Shown here in pieces: positions 33,440 to 43,988 of a stretch of DNA of 64,000 bases. The position numbers and the translations under genes were made by a program. This DNA comes from Diaporthe sp. PMI_573. Its lineage: Eukaryota > Ascomycota > Sordariomycetes > Diaporthales > Diaporthaceae. Location of the stretch: assembly GCA_021399435.1 (NCBI GenBank), contig JAJTUP010000075.1:215669-279668 (forward strand). The letters are read 5' to 3'. Under the pieces are notes generated by a model. That model ran no database searches. It worked only from the letters and a program-made list of their open reading frames with translations, and was not told where the DNA came from. How positions within the stretch are numbered: the first letter of the stretch is position 1; each line of letters opens with the position of its first letter.

Positions 33440-34018
33440 TCATTGTCCGCGGTACTGAAAGTAGTTGGTTTGGAACTTCCGGGAGTCGGCATGTATGTCC
33501 TCGAAAATAGTGCTCAAGTACTGGTCGTTGGATAGGATCCATCTGCTGGTGACCTCTTCATCAGCAGTCCTTTCATACCACAGGTCCCAGTTCTTATCGG
33601 TGAGTTCGTAAAGGCGCGAGCCCTGCTCCCCTTGCTCCCGACCGCGATTTCCGAGCCTGCGCAGCCATTCCCGCTTTGCTTCCGGGCCATCGCCTGGATA
33701 GACAAGGGCGACATAATAGCCATCCTTGGCTAGCTGTGTAGGTACGCCTCCGTGCGTCGAGGTCAGGATGATAGACGGTGTCTCTGCCAGCTTGCGAATC
33801 TCGGAGACATAGTTGTGCGGGAAGCCAGGCTCGAAACTGTAGGTGCTTGAGTCTAGGTCATAGACCTTCATCCCAACGTCGTACTGCAGCGTATCAATGT
33901 TGGATAAGAAGTGGGTCTTTCCGATGGCGCAGAACCCTGAGATGATCATTGCCTTACGCTTATTGACATTCTTATCCACGACCTCTTTGATCGCGGACGC
34001 CAGAGGGCCCTCAGGCAT
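33440..34018 (-). CDS. small P-loop NTPase, kinase-like, reminiscent of phage proteins
   Basis: The frame gives 192 residues from ATG 34018. The Walker A motif G28-F-C-A-I-G-K-T35 is perfect. DLDSS follows at 54-58, then PHNYVSEIRKL, a hydrophobic SIILTSTHGGVPTQL strand-turn-helix and YVALVYPGDG with downstream Arg/Lys residues. This order (Walker A, acidic-Ser motif, NY motif, VSTH-like motif, VYP motif) resembles small nucleotide- or polynucleotide-kinase-like proteins common in tailed phages and occasionally seen in fungi. The substrate is unknown. The frame stays open upstream to about 34272 without an in-frame ATG (SSYFHGRINLM just before the start), so a 5' exon may exist. It is convergent with the TPR remnant. 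Confidence 0.6.
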   Translation of the reverse strand: MPEGPLASAIKEVVDKNVNKRKAMIISGFCAIGKTHFLSNIDTLQYDVGMKVYDLDSSTYSFEPGFPHNYVSEIRKLAETPSIILTSTHGGVPTQLAKDGYYVALVYPGDGPEAKREWLRRLGNRGREQGEQGSRLYELTDKNWDLWYERTADEEVTSRWILSNDQYLSTIFEDIHADSRKFQTNYFQYRGQ

Positions 34019-34272
34019 GAGATTGATGCGCCCATGGAAGTATGAGCTTGAGTTGGCAGCATTCGGCTCTGAATTGGGACAGCTAGATTTGGTCAGCGGC
34101 CGGGCGAGGCCTGGTGTTAACCGACATGCACGTGCGCCGGACGTATATGGGATGTCTTCAATGGTAACGCCTGGAGTGCAATGGCCGTTTTGATTGAATA
34201 TGGAAAGGTGACAACGAAAAGAGGCGGATTCGAATTCAGTTTTTAAGTACTTGAATTGAAGGGTGCCTGATT

Positions 34273-35419
34273 AAGTTCAGCCACCCACCGGTCAATCGAA
34301 GTGAACTTCGAGGTGCCTCTAAGGGTCGCCCATCCACCCTCGCTCCTTTCCACGCTATCCACAAGTTGACCATACGATTGCCATCTCTGGCGAAGCGTTG
34401 TTGCTTCTTCCTGACTCCGCCCCCCACTCTCCGCACCCCTTTCCATTAATCCCGTGTACCTGCGAAGTGTGGCAACGGCCTTTGCAAGGTTCGAGAAGGA
34501 TCTGGAAACAAGCAATGTGTACGTACATAATAACAGTACTGTACTTGAACTGCTAGGACTTTTACGACCTGATTCTCATACTGTACAGTACCAGTCCGGT
34601 CTCCCGTACGTAAGAATCAGTAGGTGCAGGCATCCATCGGGTCGCTTATTGGCTGATTGTCAGTGACCGCTAAATTAATGGCAGCGCCAATTATATCGAG
34701 TTGCCCGCTGCACCGTTCAGTCTAGAATCTACTTGCAATCGCGATAGAAAGCATTTAGCCACCCCAATGGCCCTCGAAGACAATAGAACTGCGACATACA
34801 TCGTGGTCTGTAATCAATCATCCATTGAACTGCACAGTGCAGTACAGTACAGTTAGAGTATACAGTACCATGTCATCCGTTATTGGGCCCTGGCGGGCAG
34901 TTCGGTTGCTGTAGCACTTACGCAGCACGATTCTGGGCCCTGCCCCTTAACTGGGCAGCTGCGGGGCCGGCTTTCTCTGCTGAGCTTGAACCATGACGGT
35001 CAGCACCAGGATCCGAAATTGGCTCCGGCTTGGTGCACGGGCGTAATCCATCCACCTGCAATGACATAAGCGCCGCGGCGGCAGCATAATGTGCACCGAG
35101 GTGTATATTCCATGTCCATTATGGCAGGCATGCTGTTGGTCCGGCGGAGTGAAAGTCCCAGGAAATTCAGGCCTCAAATCGGACTGAGCTGTGCATGGGT
35201 GGAAATTGTGGAATTGCTCGGTTGGGTGGCAGTCCAAAGTATTCTAATATAGACATTATTCATGTGAGCTAGCAATGTCAGGAACCAGTGGCGTGGGATA
35301 TAGATGGAAACCAGAAGAAAACTACCAAAACAATCAGACCTAAAGGCTGGAACCACGAGTGATTACACAGGAGAGCACGAGTGATAGCTGTTGAAGACTT
35401 ACTGGGGGCGATATGGTGT
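34273..35419. other. intergenic, possible minus-strand coding tail
   Basis: On the minus strand 34515-34243 reads as a protein-like 90 residues (LAKAVATLRRYTGLME ... DRWVAELNQAPF), with no known domain. It overlaps the upstream open extension of the P-loop frame. The rest shows nothing. Confidence 0.25.
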
Positions 35420-35665
35420 TCAAATCCTCCGAGACGGCGGAGTGGGAATGTGAGGGTGCCAGAAGAGGACTACTGATGGAAAATTGGCGATTCTGGCCTT
35501 TGGGCTCCACAGAAGTTGTCTGTTTGGGAGTAATCCATGTTGCCCACGAGCAAAAGCTCCAGGATCCAGTGCTTCTCTCGTCGCCGAGTGCTCAGGAGTC
35601 GCAAGAACAGCGGACGCCTGGGAGACGATTGCCAGACTCAAGAGTGTGCATATAACGGAAATCAT
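35420..35665 (-). CDS. candidate small secreted protein, 81 residues
   Basis: The ATG at 35665 has good context (CAACATGA). Residues 1-20 look like a cleavable signal peptide: a hydrophobic core ISVICTLLSLAIVSQ followed by small residues A-S-A. The mature part of about 60 residues is basic, with no Cys and no known motif, so it does not resemble the Cys-rich effector class. A short neighbouring intron could extend it. Secretion is inferred from the leader only. Confidence 0.35.
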   Translation of the reverse strand: MISVICTLLSLAIVSQASAVLATPEHSATREALDPGAFARGQHGLLPNRQLLWSPKARIANFPSVVLFWHPHIPTPPSRRI

Positions 35666-37649
35666 GTTGTTGGCTGCTGAGAGACTTGCGAAAGAGTGTG
35701 GTTGGATGAGACTCTCGTTCTTGGAGAGGTGCCGGCATCACAATTCTTATTATAGCTCTACATTTACCCGACTCTCTCTGTCTCTCGGAGCAAGAATGGT
35801 TACTCCGCGGACGCCGTTTGTAGGTAATAAAGTTTAATAACCTGTTACAATATTCTACGGACTATAACCACCACGTTCACATACAGCCTACGCGTGCGGT
35901 CGGAGTTTATCACGTATGTCCGTTGTCTCACAGCCAGCCGGCGAGGTCGCGGCAGAGCAGGGTATGAAATTGAAATAATTCCATTTTCTAGCCATACACT
36001 GAACCGAAGCAAAACTAGTGTCGAAGTTTATTTTACTGTTAAAGGGCAAAAATCTACTTCGTATGTCTCCCTTCTCGCCGTTCCGCATACTTGTGTCGGG
36101 CTCCACATTTAGTCTTTCGCCGAGATGGTGGGGCCGGGCACCATGAGAGGAACTGGTGCAAGAGAGCACTTCTATGCGACATCCAGACATCTTCGGTGAC
36201 CTCCTAGACGCTCGGGCCCTTAATAGGTGGTTCTTTTTTCGCTGATTCGCTGCCTCAATAGTCTCCGTCGCCTCCATGCGTTTCTGCTGTTGCGCGGAGA
36301 CTTATTCGGACACTATCTCTGACAAAAGTGGGACCCGAAGGTTAAATGCTTTCTCTGTCGCTTCATCAGGACGCAATGAGTCGTACACAGCACACGGAAA
36401 ATCCATTCCCCTTGGTTGCTTGAATAACCATTTGGAGCAGGTCTCAATAGATGCACAGGGTCCCATGTAGGCGGAACCCTAACCCTAGAGGTTCCACTGC
36501 AGCTTGTTACTCCTGGCGCCGCCAGGCGACAGAAGCATGATGTATTATACTAGTTAGGGACAGCTGGAAGTCCTTTGTACGGTTTTGAATCCCAAGGTAG
36601 TGCGAAGGCCCACTGGTATCTAAGTCTAGCCTGCAATGCACCTATTCATACTCTAATGAATGGTGGTAACCTTTCCACAGTTGGAATTGCTGGCAATTTC
36701 TGCGGACCTGATGAGATATGTAGCCTAGTTATAATAGCATCACCGTTTTTGGGGGATGGAAAATGGGAAGTTCTCCTAGTACTGCTCAAATCATGCCATG
36801 CATTCCCACTCGTTTTGTCAAGGGTATCAGTAAGATGGGGTTGAAAACTACCTAAGGTACAGCAGCTGATCTCGGCATACTCTGAGCTTGAAGCTCCCCA
36901 GGGCTAGATTCCCTTGCATTCTAGACTCATATCACTCTATACCCGCGCTACTGTGCACATAATTCACTAAGCCCGTTAACTACGGTGTCGAGCCGCTAGA
37001 GCTTCTCCAGAAGTCCCAGTGACTAGAGCAGAGCCTTGCATCCTCCCCTTCAGGCAGCCCCGCTAGCTTTTGGGCCAGACGACGTTCGTTAGCCGATCAA
37101 ATTATTTCTGCTCCTCATATAGCGAGCATACATACCCACACATAGCACTCCAACACCATGCAACGCGAACTATCTTACAGTAGACGTCAGGTTAGCTGAT
37201 TACAGGCGGACAAGGTCTTAAAACACGCCAAAGCTGTCAATTTCTCGATCAATGATATTCGGGGGGACAGAAAAAATAGAGTGGCGTTTTGTAAGTGATA
37301 GGACCTTTTAATAGGTGGCAAGTTTCTGGCAAGTGATAGTATCGCATATAGCCACATAAGGTACCGTCAGGCACCAGCAACGGCCTCTGAGAAGGAGATC
37401 GCTGCTAGCAATTTTGCTTGCCAAGCCCTGGACCCCTGTTCAGCTTGCAATTCATTCAATCCAATCCAATTCAAGCCAATTCAGGGCTTTACTGCTCAAG
37501 GCAATCCAAGTTGAAGGGTCGACTTGGATTGAATTGAATTGTGTGCAGCGCTGTTACTCGGGTCTCGAGGCGCAGTGGCAAGCTGATTGTCATAACTGGA
37601 ACTCGAACATCACCGCAGCAAATCATCGCCGACCAGCACTTTCTAACCC
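35666..37649. other. intergenic, no gene; short telomere-like motif
   Basis: No domain is recognisable. CCCTAACCCTA, two units of the TTAGGG complement, lies at 36477-36487. Around 37450-37540 there is a low-complexity, partly self-complementary stretch of AATTCAATCC-type words. Confidence 0.4.
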
Positions 37650-39985
37650 TCCTGCCTTCCTCAAACTTTTTCAGGATGGATACGATACATTTGAGGACCT
37701 TAAGGCTGACTTAGACGAAGCTACAAAATCTGCTGGATTTCTGACGATGGTCAGAAGTTCCAAGCCTAAACAGAGGATATTGCAATGTAGTCGAGGTGCC
37801 TAGCGACACTCTACTACAACGACAAACAGCGCCTCGTCGATTAAGGCTGGCTGCAAATGGCGAGCAATTGCCCATACGACTATTGAGACGTCAGGCAAAT
37901 GGAAGCTTGTCATCCAGGAGGACGAGCATACCTATCACGGTCCTCAAGAAGTCCTTGAAGCCCAGCGTGGCTGGGTGAAGCTATCGGAAGCACATCACGA
38001 CTTCCTCGCTCGCACTGCCTCAGACCCATCCCTCGCCAAGCCAAAGAAACTCGAGGCAGCGCTTCGTCGAGAGTACCCAGAAGTCCAGTTGGGACCCAAC
38101 ACCATGAAGGACTGGCTGGCGGGCTTCCGCAAGAAGAAGCAGGGCGTCTATACGCCTACCCAATCGACGTTGAACTGCTCGAGAAGGAGGACTGTTGGTA
38201 CCGTTGGACTGCTGACGAGGAGGGCAACGTCACGGGCATCTTCTGGTGTACAATGCAGCAGATTGCTTGGCTTCGAGAGCGACATTTCTCACGCAATCTA
38301 TCGCTCGATTGCATGTACTCGACAAACAACAAGAAGATGCCGTTCTTTCAAGGCACGGCAGTAACCCACACGAAGAAGAACCTTCCGCTATTTCAAGGCG
38401 TTGTCGATAACGAGCGAGAAAGCGGCTTCCGGTGGCTTCTCGAGCAAGTCAACGAGCTGCTACAGCAGTGCAAAGCCGACACGCCAACCCTCATCATCAC
38501 TGACTACGATAACGCTCTGATCAACGCTATCAGCCACAAATTCCCTCAAGCACGCCATCAGCTGTGTATCTTCCATATGAATATGAACGTCGTCCTCAAT
38601 ATCAAGAAGAAATGGAGGAAGCCAGCCTAGGGATCGATAGCGACGGAGATGGCGACAGAGAGCACCCTCGAGAGTGTCGAGGATAAAGATCTCGAAGACC
38701 ACGACGAGGATCTCGCTTCTCTGAATGCCCCGGCGAGAAACGCGTCAGTGATGCCGATGAAGGTGCCTGATCACGTGCCCTACACCCGACAAGCACTTTT
38801 CGACCTCCTCAAGGTCATGGAGTACTCTACAGATCGCGAGACCTACGAGAAGGCTTGGCACCGCCTTCGAGAGACCTTCTCAGACCAGACGGCAATCCTC
38901 AACTATCTCGAGACCTAGTATGTTGACGAGAAGGAGGAGATCATCGCCAAATGGGCTGCCCACAAGACTTGCAAAACCCTCAACTTCGGCTTACGTACAA
39001 CGTCCTCTATGGAGAGTATGCACCGGAAACTCAAGCGCTATCTCGGCCACGGTATGGGGAATCTTCTCTATCTCGTGGAGGCAGTGCACGAGGCTCTTCA
39101 AGATACAGCCAGTGACTTTCGTCTCGAGGAAGGTCATCAGAAGATATCGTCCCTTGAGAAGTTCAACGGGCAGAAGTGGGTGGGTAAGCTTCCTCTTCAA
39201 TCTTGAGGGCAGCGCTTGACCTTCTCGCGAAGACTAGGCAGCAGGCGCTGCGTATGCTTCGTGGCGAAGCGCCACGAGGAAATTGCGCGGCTTCGAGCTG
39301 CGACTGCCCTATCTACACTCAGTACGGCTTGATTTGCGCCAGCCGTATGGCTGACAAAGAGGAGGCCGGTCTTCCTCTCGAGAAGGCTGACGTTCACGAA
39401 GCATATCACCTCGATCGCGACCTCTCGATTGACAACCCACTCCTCACGGTGCTTTCGCCAAGGAAGGTCACTGCCACAAAGGGAATGCCTCGAGATATCG
39501 CTACGTTTGCAGCAGACGAAGATGGCATCTTCGAGTCCCGTGGGAAGGCCGTAATGGGCAAGAAAACCGCTTCCACCACTACAAGTCTAGGCAGCAGGGC
39601 TGGCGATAAAACGAGGGCGACGAGGCTACCGTACAGAGGATAAACTCGGCTTTCGAGTGGAATGACGAGACCCTCCAGTCCCTCGATGAGGAGGACACTC
39701 GTGGCAGCAATGCCCGGCAGGCAGCCGTCCGTCAAGACCAGCAGCTGGCGGCAGGGCTCACGAAGCAAGCAAAGCGACAACCTCAGAAGCGGAAACGCCA
39801 GGCGACAAAGACACGACATCCACGGCAACGGCTTCGTCAGCAGCCAAGAAGCAGTCTACGGGGGCAGCAAGAAGCATCAATGGGTTGCCGAAGGTACACC
39901 AGTTAGTTGGGGAGGTCCTCGGCGACGAGGACGTCGAGGAGGAGATTCTCAACGAGATCGTGGTGGCCATAGACTAGATACGTGA
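37650..39985 (+). mobile_element. MULE (Mutator-like) transposon remnant
   Basis: The MULE transposase domain is recognisable at 38380-38630: LPLFQGVVDNERESGFRWLL, then LIITDYDNALINAI, then FPQARHQLCIFHMN, in the order expected (catalytic D in DYDNAL, then C..H). Downstream are helical parts (KWAAHKTCKTLNFGLRTTS, SMESMHRKLKRYLG) and a SWIM-like finger (CDCPIYTQYGLIC at about 39300) whose final His is absent. Stops at 37842, 37884, 38628 and 38917 and several frame changes disrupt it. At 37842 and 38917 the codons read as CAA and CAG changed to TAA and TAG. Terminal inverted repeats were not identified, so the ends are approximate. Confidence 0.75.
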
Positions 39986-40161
39986 GGAAAACACCATAGG
40001 TTTAAGCGATTAGGGTGCCCTCGAGTGTGTGGAGATAGACGGCGATGAGGATCCTCCTCATGATAGCAAATGCAGTCAAATTAATGTTGTACATACAAAT
40101 TGGGTGGTGAGCCTTAAGTTTGGCGCACTGTGGCTGCATGCTTAGTCAGAAATAGGGTATC

Positions 40162-40354
40162 TGTGACGGCAGCCACGGTCAAGCAGCACCTCAGGCCGTC
40201 ACAGGTCCTAACCCTAAGCCCCGCAGACGCGTCAAGACTTCTTCGCGGTTCATGAGCTTGGCTCTCCCCTCTCTTCTTTCTCTTCAGCTTAGAATCTTCG
40301 TCGATAGCGCCAATAGACCCAGCTACCATGCTGCATCTCATGCTGGCCGTGACA
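40162..40354 (-). mobile_element. solo LTR, reversed second copy
   Basis: About 193 bp is complementary to 24348-24550, with TGTGACGGC at one end and GCCGTGACA at the other and the internal words GTCTTGACGCG, CTAAGCT, GAAAG and GAGATGCAGCATG in common. No 5-bp target duplication is visible here, so the flanks have changed or it arose by recombination. Confidence 0.6.
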
Positions 40355-40835
40355 ACCTACAGGTCTCGGCGCTGTGTATAGCCATCGGGCAGGTAGTCTC
40401 GCGACTGGTAGCTGAGAGGGCGGCACGCCCTAGTGGGTGATCCGACGGCGGTCTGCCGCTGATTCCTGCAGACGAGGATAAGCGGGGCTTCAAGAGTCGA
40501 TTCATGGACACATTGTGGCAAGCAATGGATTGGCTGATGGACGTTTTTGTGGACCTATTTACGTAAAGCATTGACAATGACGAAGAGTGGCTAGGAACTT
40601 GACATGAGGAATTCGGCGCGACCTGGCCTAGCAGAGGGCATCTTCAATCTCCTCACTGCGCTGCTGTACTATTTTGTGGTATTCGATTCGACAGGGACTC
40701 CGAGTCCTTCTAAGTTCTTGATCTAGTGTACTAGGATGATCGCCAGCAGCAGTAGATCGATGGATGATCAACGCACAATCCTGATTCCTCTGCTGCTGCG
40801 CTGCTCCAAAAGTCTATGGGCACGATATGTCTAGC
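40355..40835. other. intergenic, no feature seen
   Basis: No domain or repeat match was found within the window. Confidence 0.35.
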
Positions 40836-41456
40836 CTAGAAGCGACCTACCACCTCGTCATGTCGCCCGGTCTCAGCGACAATTGTATGGGGTTTCCAGC
40901 CACCTATCTTCCATTCTCCATTGATCTTGACATAACGGTACTCCGTGTACAAGCTGGAATCCCATTCAGCCGTCTTCCCGTCGGCAAATGTCCTGACGTG
41001 ACGGGCTCGGATCTGCCAATTCCCAGTTGCCGCTTCATCACTGACAGGCTTGAAATTTGAAGCGCCTAGAAAATGCTGGGTATGCACTGGAGGAAGTTTC
41101 AGCACAGGCAGTTCGCTCAGCCAGGAATCACCCCCGCTTACATCTTTTGTCCCCTAGGTGCTCTTGACCGAAAGAATGGTTGAAAAACTCCTGTGGGGTG
41201 CAATGGCGAACGGCCTTGACTACAGGGAAGTCCCTGTAGTCAATCACTATCTCGGGAGCGGTTATCTCACTGAGGATGGAAAAGTCCTATTCGAATTAGC
41301 AAATATAATTCATTGACTGTGTAGGTACTCGTATCGTCAATATACCTTTGTATCATAGGCGACAGACCATTCGAACGTAAGCTCGTGGAACTTTTGCACA
41401 TCTTCATAGGAGCAAAATTTGGACGCATGCATGTTGCCGACTTCAAATTTCGTCAT
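40836..41456 (-). pseudogene. scytalone-dehydratase-like (SnoaL/NTF2 fold) protein, disrupted
   Basis: Exon 1 (41456-41346) reads SYEDVQKFHELTFEWSVAYD, matching the Y-E-D-...-F-E-W-...-Y-D opening of scytalone dehydratases. An intron 41345-41287 (GTATAT...ATAG) leads in phase to exon 2, with VIDYRDFP and the CTPQEFF helix. The last exon, 41090-40836, has THTQHFLGASNF-like sequence, GNWQIRARHVRTFADG and YRYVKINGEWKIGGWKP. Scytalone dehydratase acts in DHN-melanin synthesis, but these relatives also act in other pathways. The link between exon 2 and the last exon is broken: the GTAAGC donor is only 26 bp from the sole AG, too short for an intron, and the frames do not meet. A deletion in the intron is likely. 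Confidence 0.62.
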
Positions 41457-42084
41457 GTTAATCAAATTTCAGGATGTAGGAATAGTAAAGAAATGGTTTT
41501 GATATCCTGGGGCAGGCCACAGCTACAGCTTTTTATAACGTTGACTCGTGAGTCTCTGCAAGCAATGTGTGGAGTGGCGTCCACCACGGAAGTCCTAAAG
41601 CCGAAGGCGCGACGCTTTGCAACACCAGATCGGCGCCGCGACTTTGGACTCCGCGGGTGGGCGTGCATGGCAACCTTGGAAAGGCCCGCAGCCACTATCT
41701 GGCATCCCCGACCTCCCATATGAGCATCTCTCCGATGGAGGTAGGTTCCTCCGACGCCGAGAATGCTTTTCAAGTTACTCTTTCAGCAACGGCCGCCCGA
41801 GACGATTAATAGCGATTCCGAAGACAACGACGAGTGGAAAACAGAATGCGAAAATAGTAGCGGCCGAGAAGTTTTGGTAGGACACTCGCGCAATACCTCT
41901 TTCCCTCCGGATAAAAACTCCAGCAAGGCTTTATCTGCTCACTCTTCTCGATTGGTATCGCCTGCAGCTTCGGCGGCCTCCCCGCTCTTTGGTTGTGACA
42001 CCTACTCAGAAAGCCTCATGATCCGCCTCTGCTCAGCCGACCGGGGCCACATTATGCAGCAGGGATGAAGACTGCATATGTCAG
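41457..42084. other. unassigned, possible plus-strand coding fragment
   Basis: On the plus strand 41763-42068 reads as a Ser/Asp/Glu-rich peptide (SDSEDNDEWKTECENSS) that could be the end of a disordered regulatory protein. No start, splice structure or domain supports a gene. Confidence 0.22.
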
Positions 42085-43770
42085 TCACACCTTTGCGGCG
42101 AGGTAAACGCTAGTCAGATGCAAATGTGGTGTTACCATTTCCTGCTTTTTCAGCTTGATTGCAGCAAGTTTCCTCGAGATGGTCAGCGAGCAAGTTGTCG
42201 GTTGCCTGTGCGAATTCAGGCGGGCGAGACCGTTGAGATGGAGTGTCCTTCCGAGCTCGTGCATCATAGGTCGCATTTCAGGACATACAATAAGTTGGCC
42301 ACTTACATATGCGAATGCATAAGGAAACTTAGTGGTTTCGGGTGATGTGATTAGGTACTGTACAGACTTGGAAAACCTCGCCTTTCCAATGTCAGGCATG
42401 AAATGAATGTGATTTTCAATGTCGGCCTTCCACACTTCCTTTGCGTCATCAACCGATGCAAAGAAAACAGCCATTACGACCGTTATTAAGCTCCATTTCT
42501 TTCCACAATGTGGTAACTGTGTGATGTAGCCCAGATGCCACTCTGACTGATGGATATTCGCGGGCCAAAACTGGTCAATCATCGCTAACGTAGTTGGACA
42601 CTCAGCGAGCGATGACGCTCTCAAGATATTGGGTCTTCGCGTTACTCCCTAAAACTAGGCTTGTAAGTACTAGTATAGCACAAAGGCGTTTCTGGTGCTT
42701 ACGGTGTAGCTGAGCTGCTCGAAAAGCCGTTGGGACGTATCCAGCAACTCTGAGGTGGCCGAGTAGGACATTTGCCTGAAAGACAGTGCGGTTGATAAGG
42801 TATCGAGCAGAGTCCGGGTGACGCCACTTGTAGGCCTTACTTGGTCAGTTACTCCGCGACCTGGTGCAAGGAAAAATACCTACCTGCGCCGGATGGCGTA
42901 TCCAGTACATCAACCTCCAAATATCCTTCTCCATCACTGCCAGTAAGATAAACGTCGCGCTAAAGACCTCCGGCCATCGAGCCTTCAAATTCCGCTCCTT
43001 CATCGCCTTGCTGATCCCCACAAGGAGCTCAAGCTCAAGTTAAGCGATATATGAATCCAAGCCCAGATCTAGCTCGTTCTGTATAACTCTCGGGGCGGGC
43101 GTCATTCCGTAGTACGGACTAGATGGGTCGCTGATCCGCAGCATACAATTTGCTTGCCAACCCTGTAACAGCAGATGGGTTGCCGTCCATAGCCTGGCAG
43201 CATTCTCCAAAAGCCCCGAGCTGTCGGTTTCACGACTCATTGCTACTGCCTGCAATACCCCGGTATGGGCAGTATGTTGGAGGCAATGCGGTACGCAGTC
43301 CGAGACGTATTGGTGGAGAGTTGGTCCCGAGGGACATTCGAGCAAGCCCAGAGCCGGTGTTTCAATCCATGTCCAGCCTGTCTCGCTCTTGCCCCATAGC
43401 TTGGTTTGGTCACTGTCTGTAGGAAGACAGGCGATGAGGGTCTGAAATAATGCTTTCATTAGAGGTAGGGTGATTAAGGCGACTGCAGCAAGTGCCCATG
43501 GCGATAAGATGGAGTGGAATAGAGCCTTGTCTTGACCAATGGCGAAGAAAGATTCCAGGCTCTTGACATTTAATCTGAAATGATGGCGACCTCTTCATCT
43601 ACATGGTAGTCCGGACCCTGATCATTGCTTCCCACACTTGTCATATTCCGCCGGCCAGGGGAGAAAAACCCGCGCAAAGTACCATCTCTCCGGATACAAT
43701 CGGGCAATTTTGATCTGTGATTGACTGAAATCAGCTTGCCTTTCAACAAGATACGCCCATTGGAATACAC
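42085..43770 (-). pseudogene. fungal regulator-like protein (C6 factor C-terminal-domain type), disrupted
   Basis: Minus-strand pieces follow one another: SKLPDCIRRDGTLRGFFSPG and DYHVDEEVAIIS near 43700-43575, then SLESFFAIGQDKALFHSIL, ALAAVALITLPLMKALFQTL, LLECPSGPTLHQYVSDCVPH and PSSPYYGMTP. After a TAA at 43042-43040, KAMKERNLKARWPEVFSATF and MEKDIWRLMYWIRHPAQ lead to a GTAGGT donor, then YKWRHPDSARYLINRTVFQA. The C-terminal end is at 42085. The helical layout resembles the C-terminal domain of fungal C6 regulators, but no zinc cluster is visible. One base seems lost near 43570, one CAA-to-TAA stop lies at 43042, and more breaks lie around 42640. The assignment is by resemblance only. Confidence 0.45.
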
Positions 43771-43818
43771 CGAATCAATTTCTGAGCAGCAAATGACATT
43801 TTGTAGGCACCTCGTGGC

Positions 43819-43848
43819 TGATTGATTGGCTGATTGGCTGATTGGTCA
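43819..43848 (+). repeat. short tandem repeat, (ATTGGCTG)n
   Basis: About four units of ATTGGCTG-like sequence lie head to tail. It is a microsatellite with no evident function. Confidence 0.6.
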
Positions 43849-43988
43849 AGCCACTAACTACACAACCTGTTCGCACAGGCTTCGTGCATTCCTTCTGGGC
43901 CCCTGTGCACTCCGTTTGAAATCATCAGCAGCCAATGACAAGAGATGGGGCCGCCCGTAGCATCGATCGGTCGCGAAGTGGCAGTGGT

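Noticed and set aside
36477..36487. Interstitial telomere-like CCCTAACCCTA, with similar short TTAGGG words at 24490, 25250 and 40205
   Set aside because: Only two units each, and two of the sites are internal parts of the solo LTR family. This is not evidence of a telomere fusion or a subtelomere.
41385..42068. Several plus-strand frames over the 5' part of the scytalone-dehydratase-like gene
   Set aside because: The part over 41385-41456 is antisense to a recognisable exon. The 41763-42068 part has only low-complexity acidic sequence.
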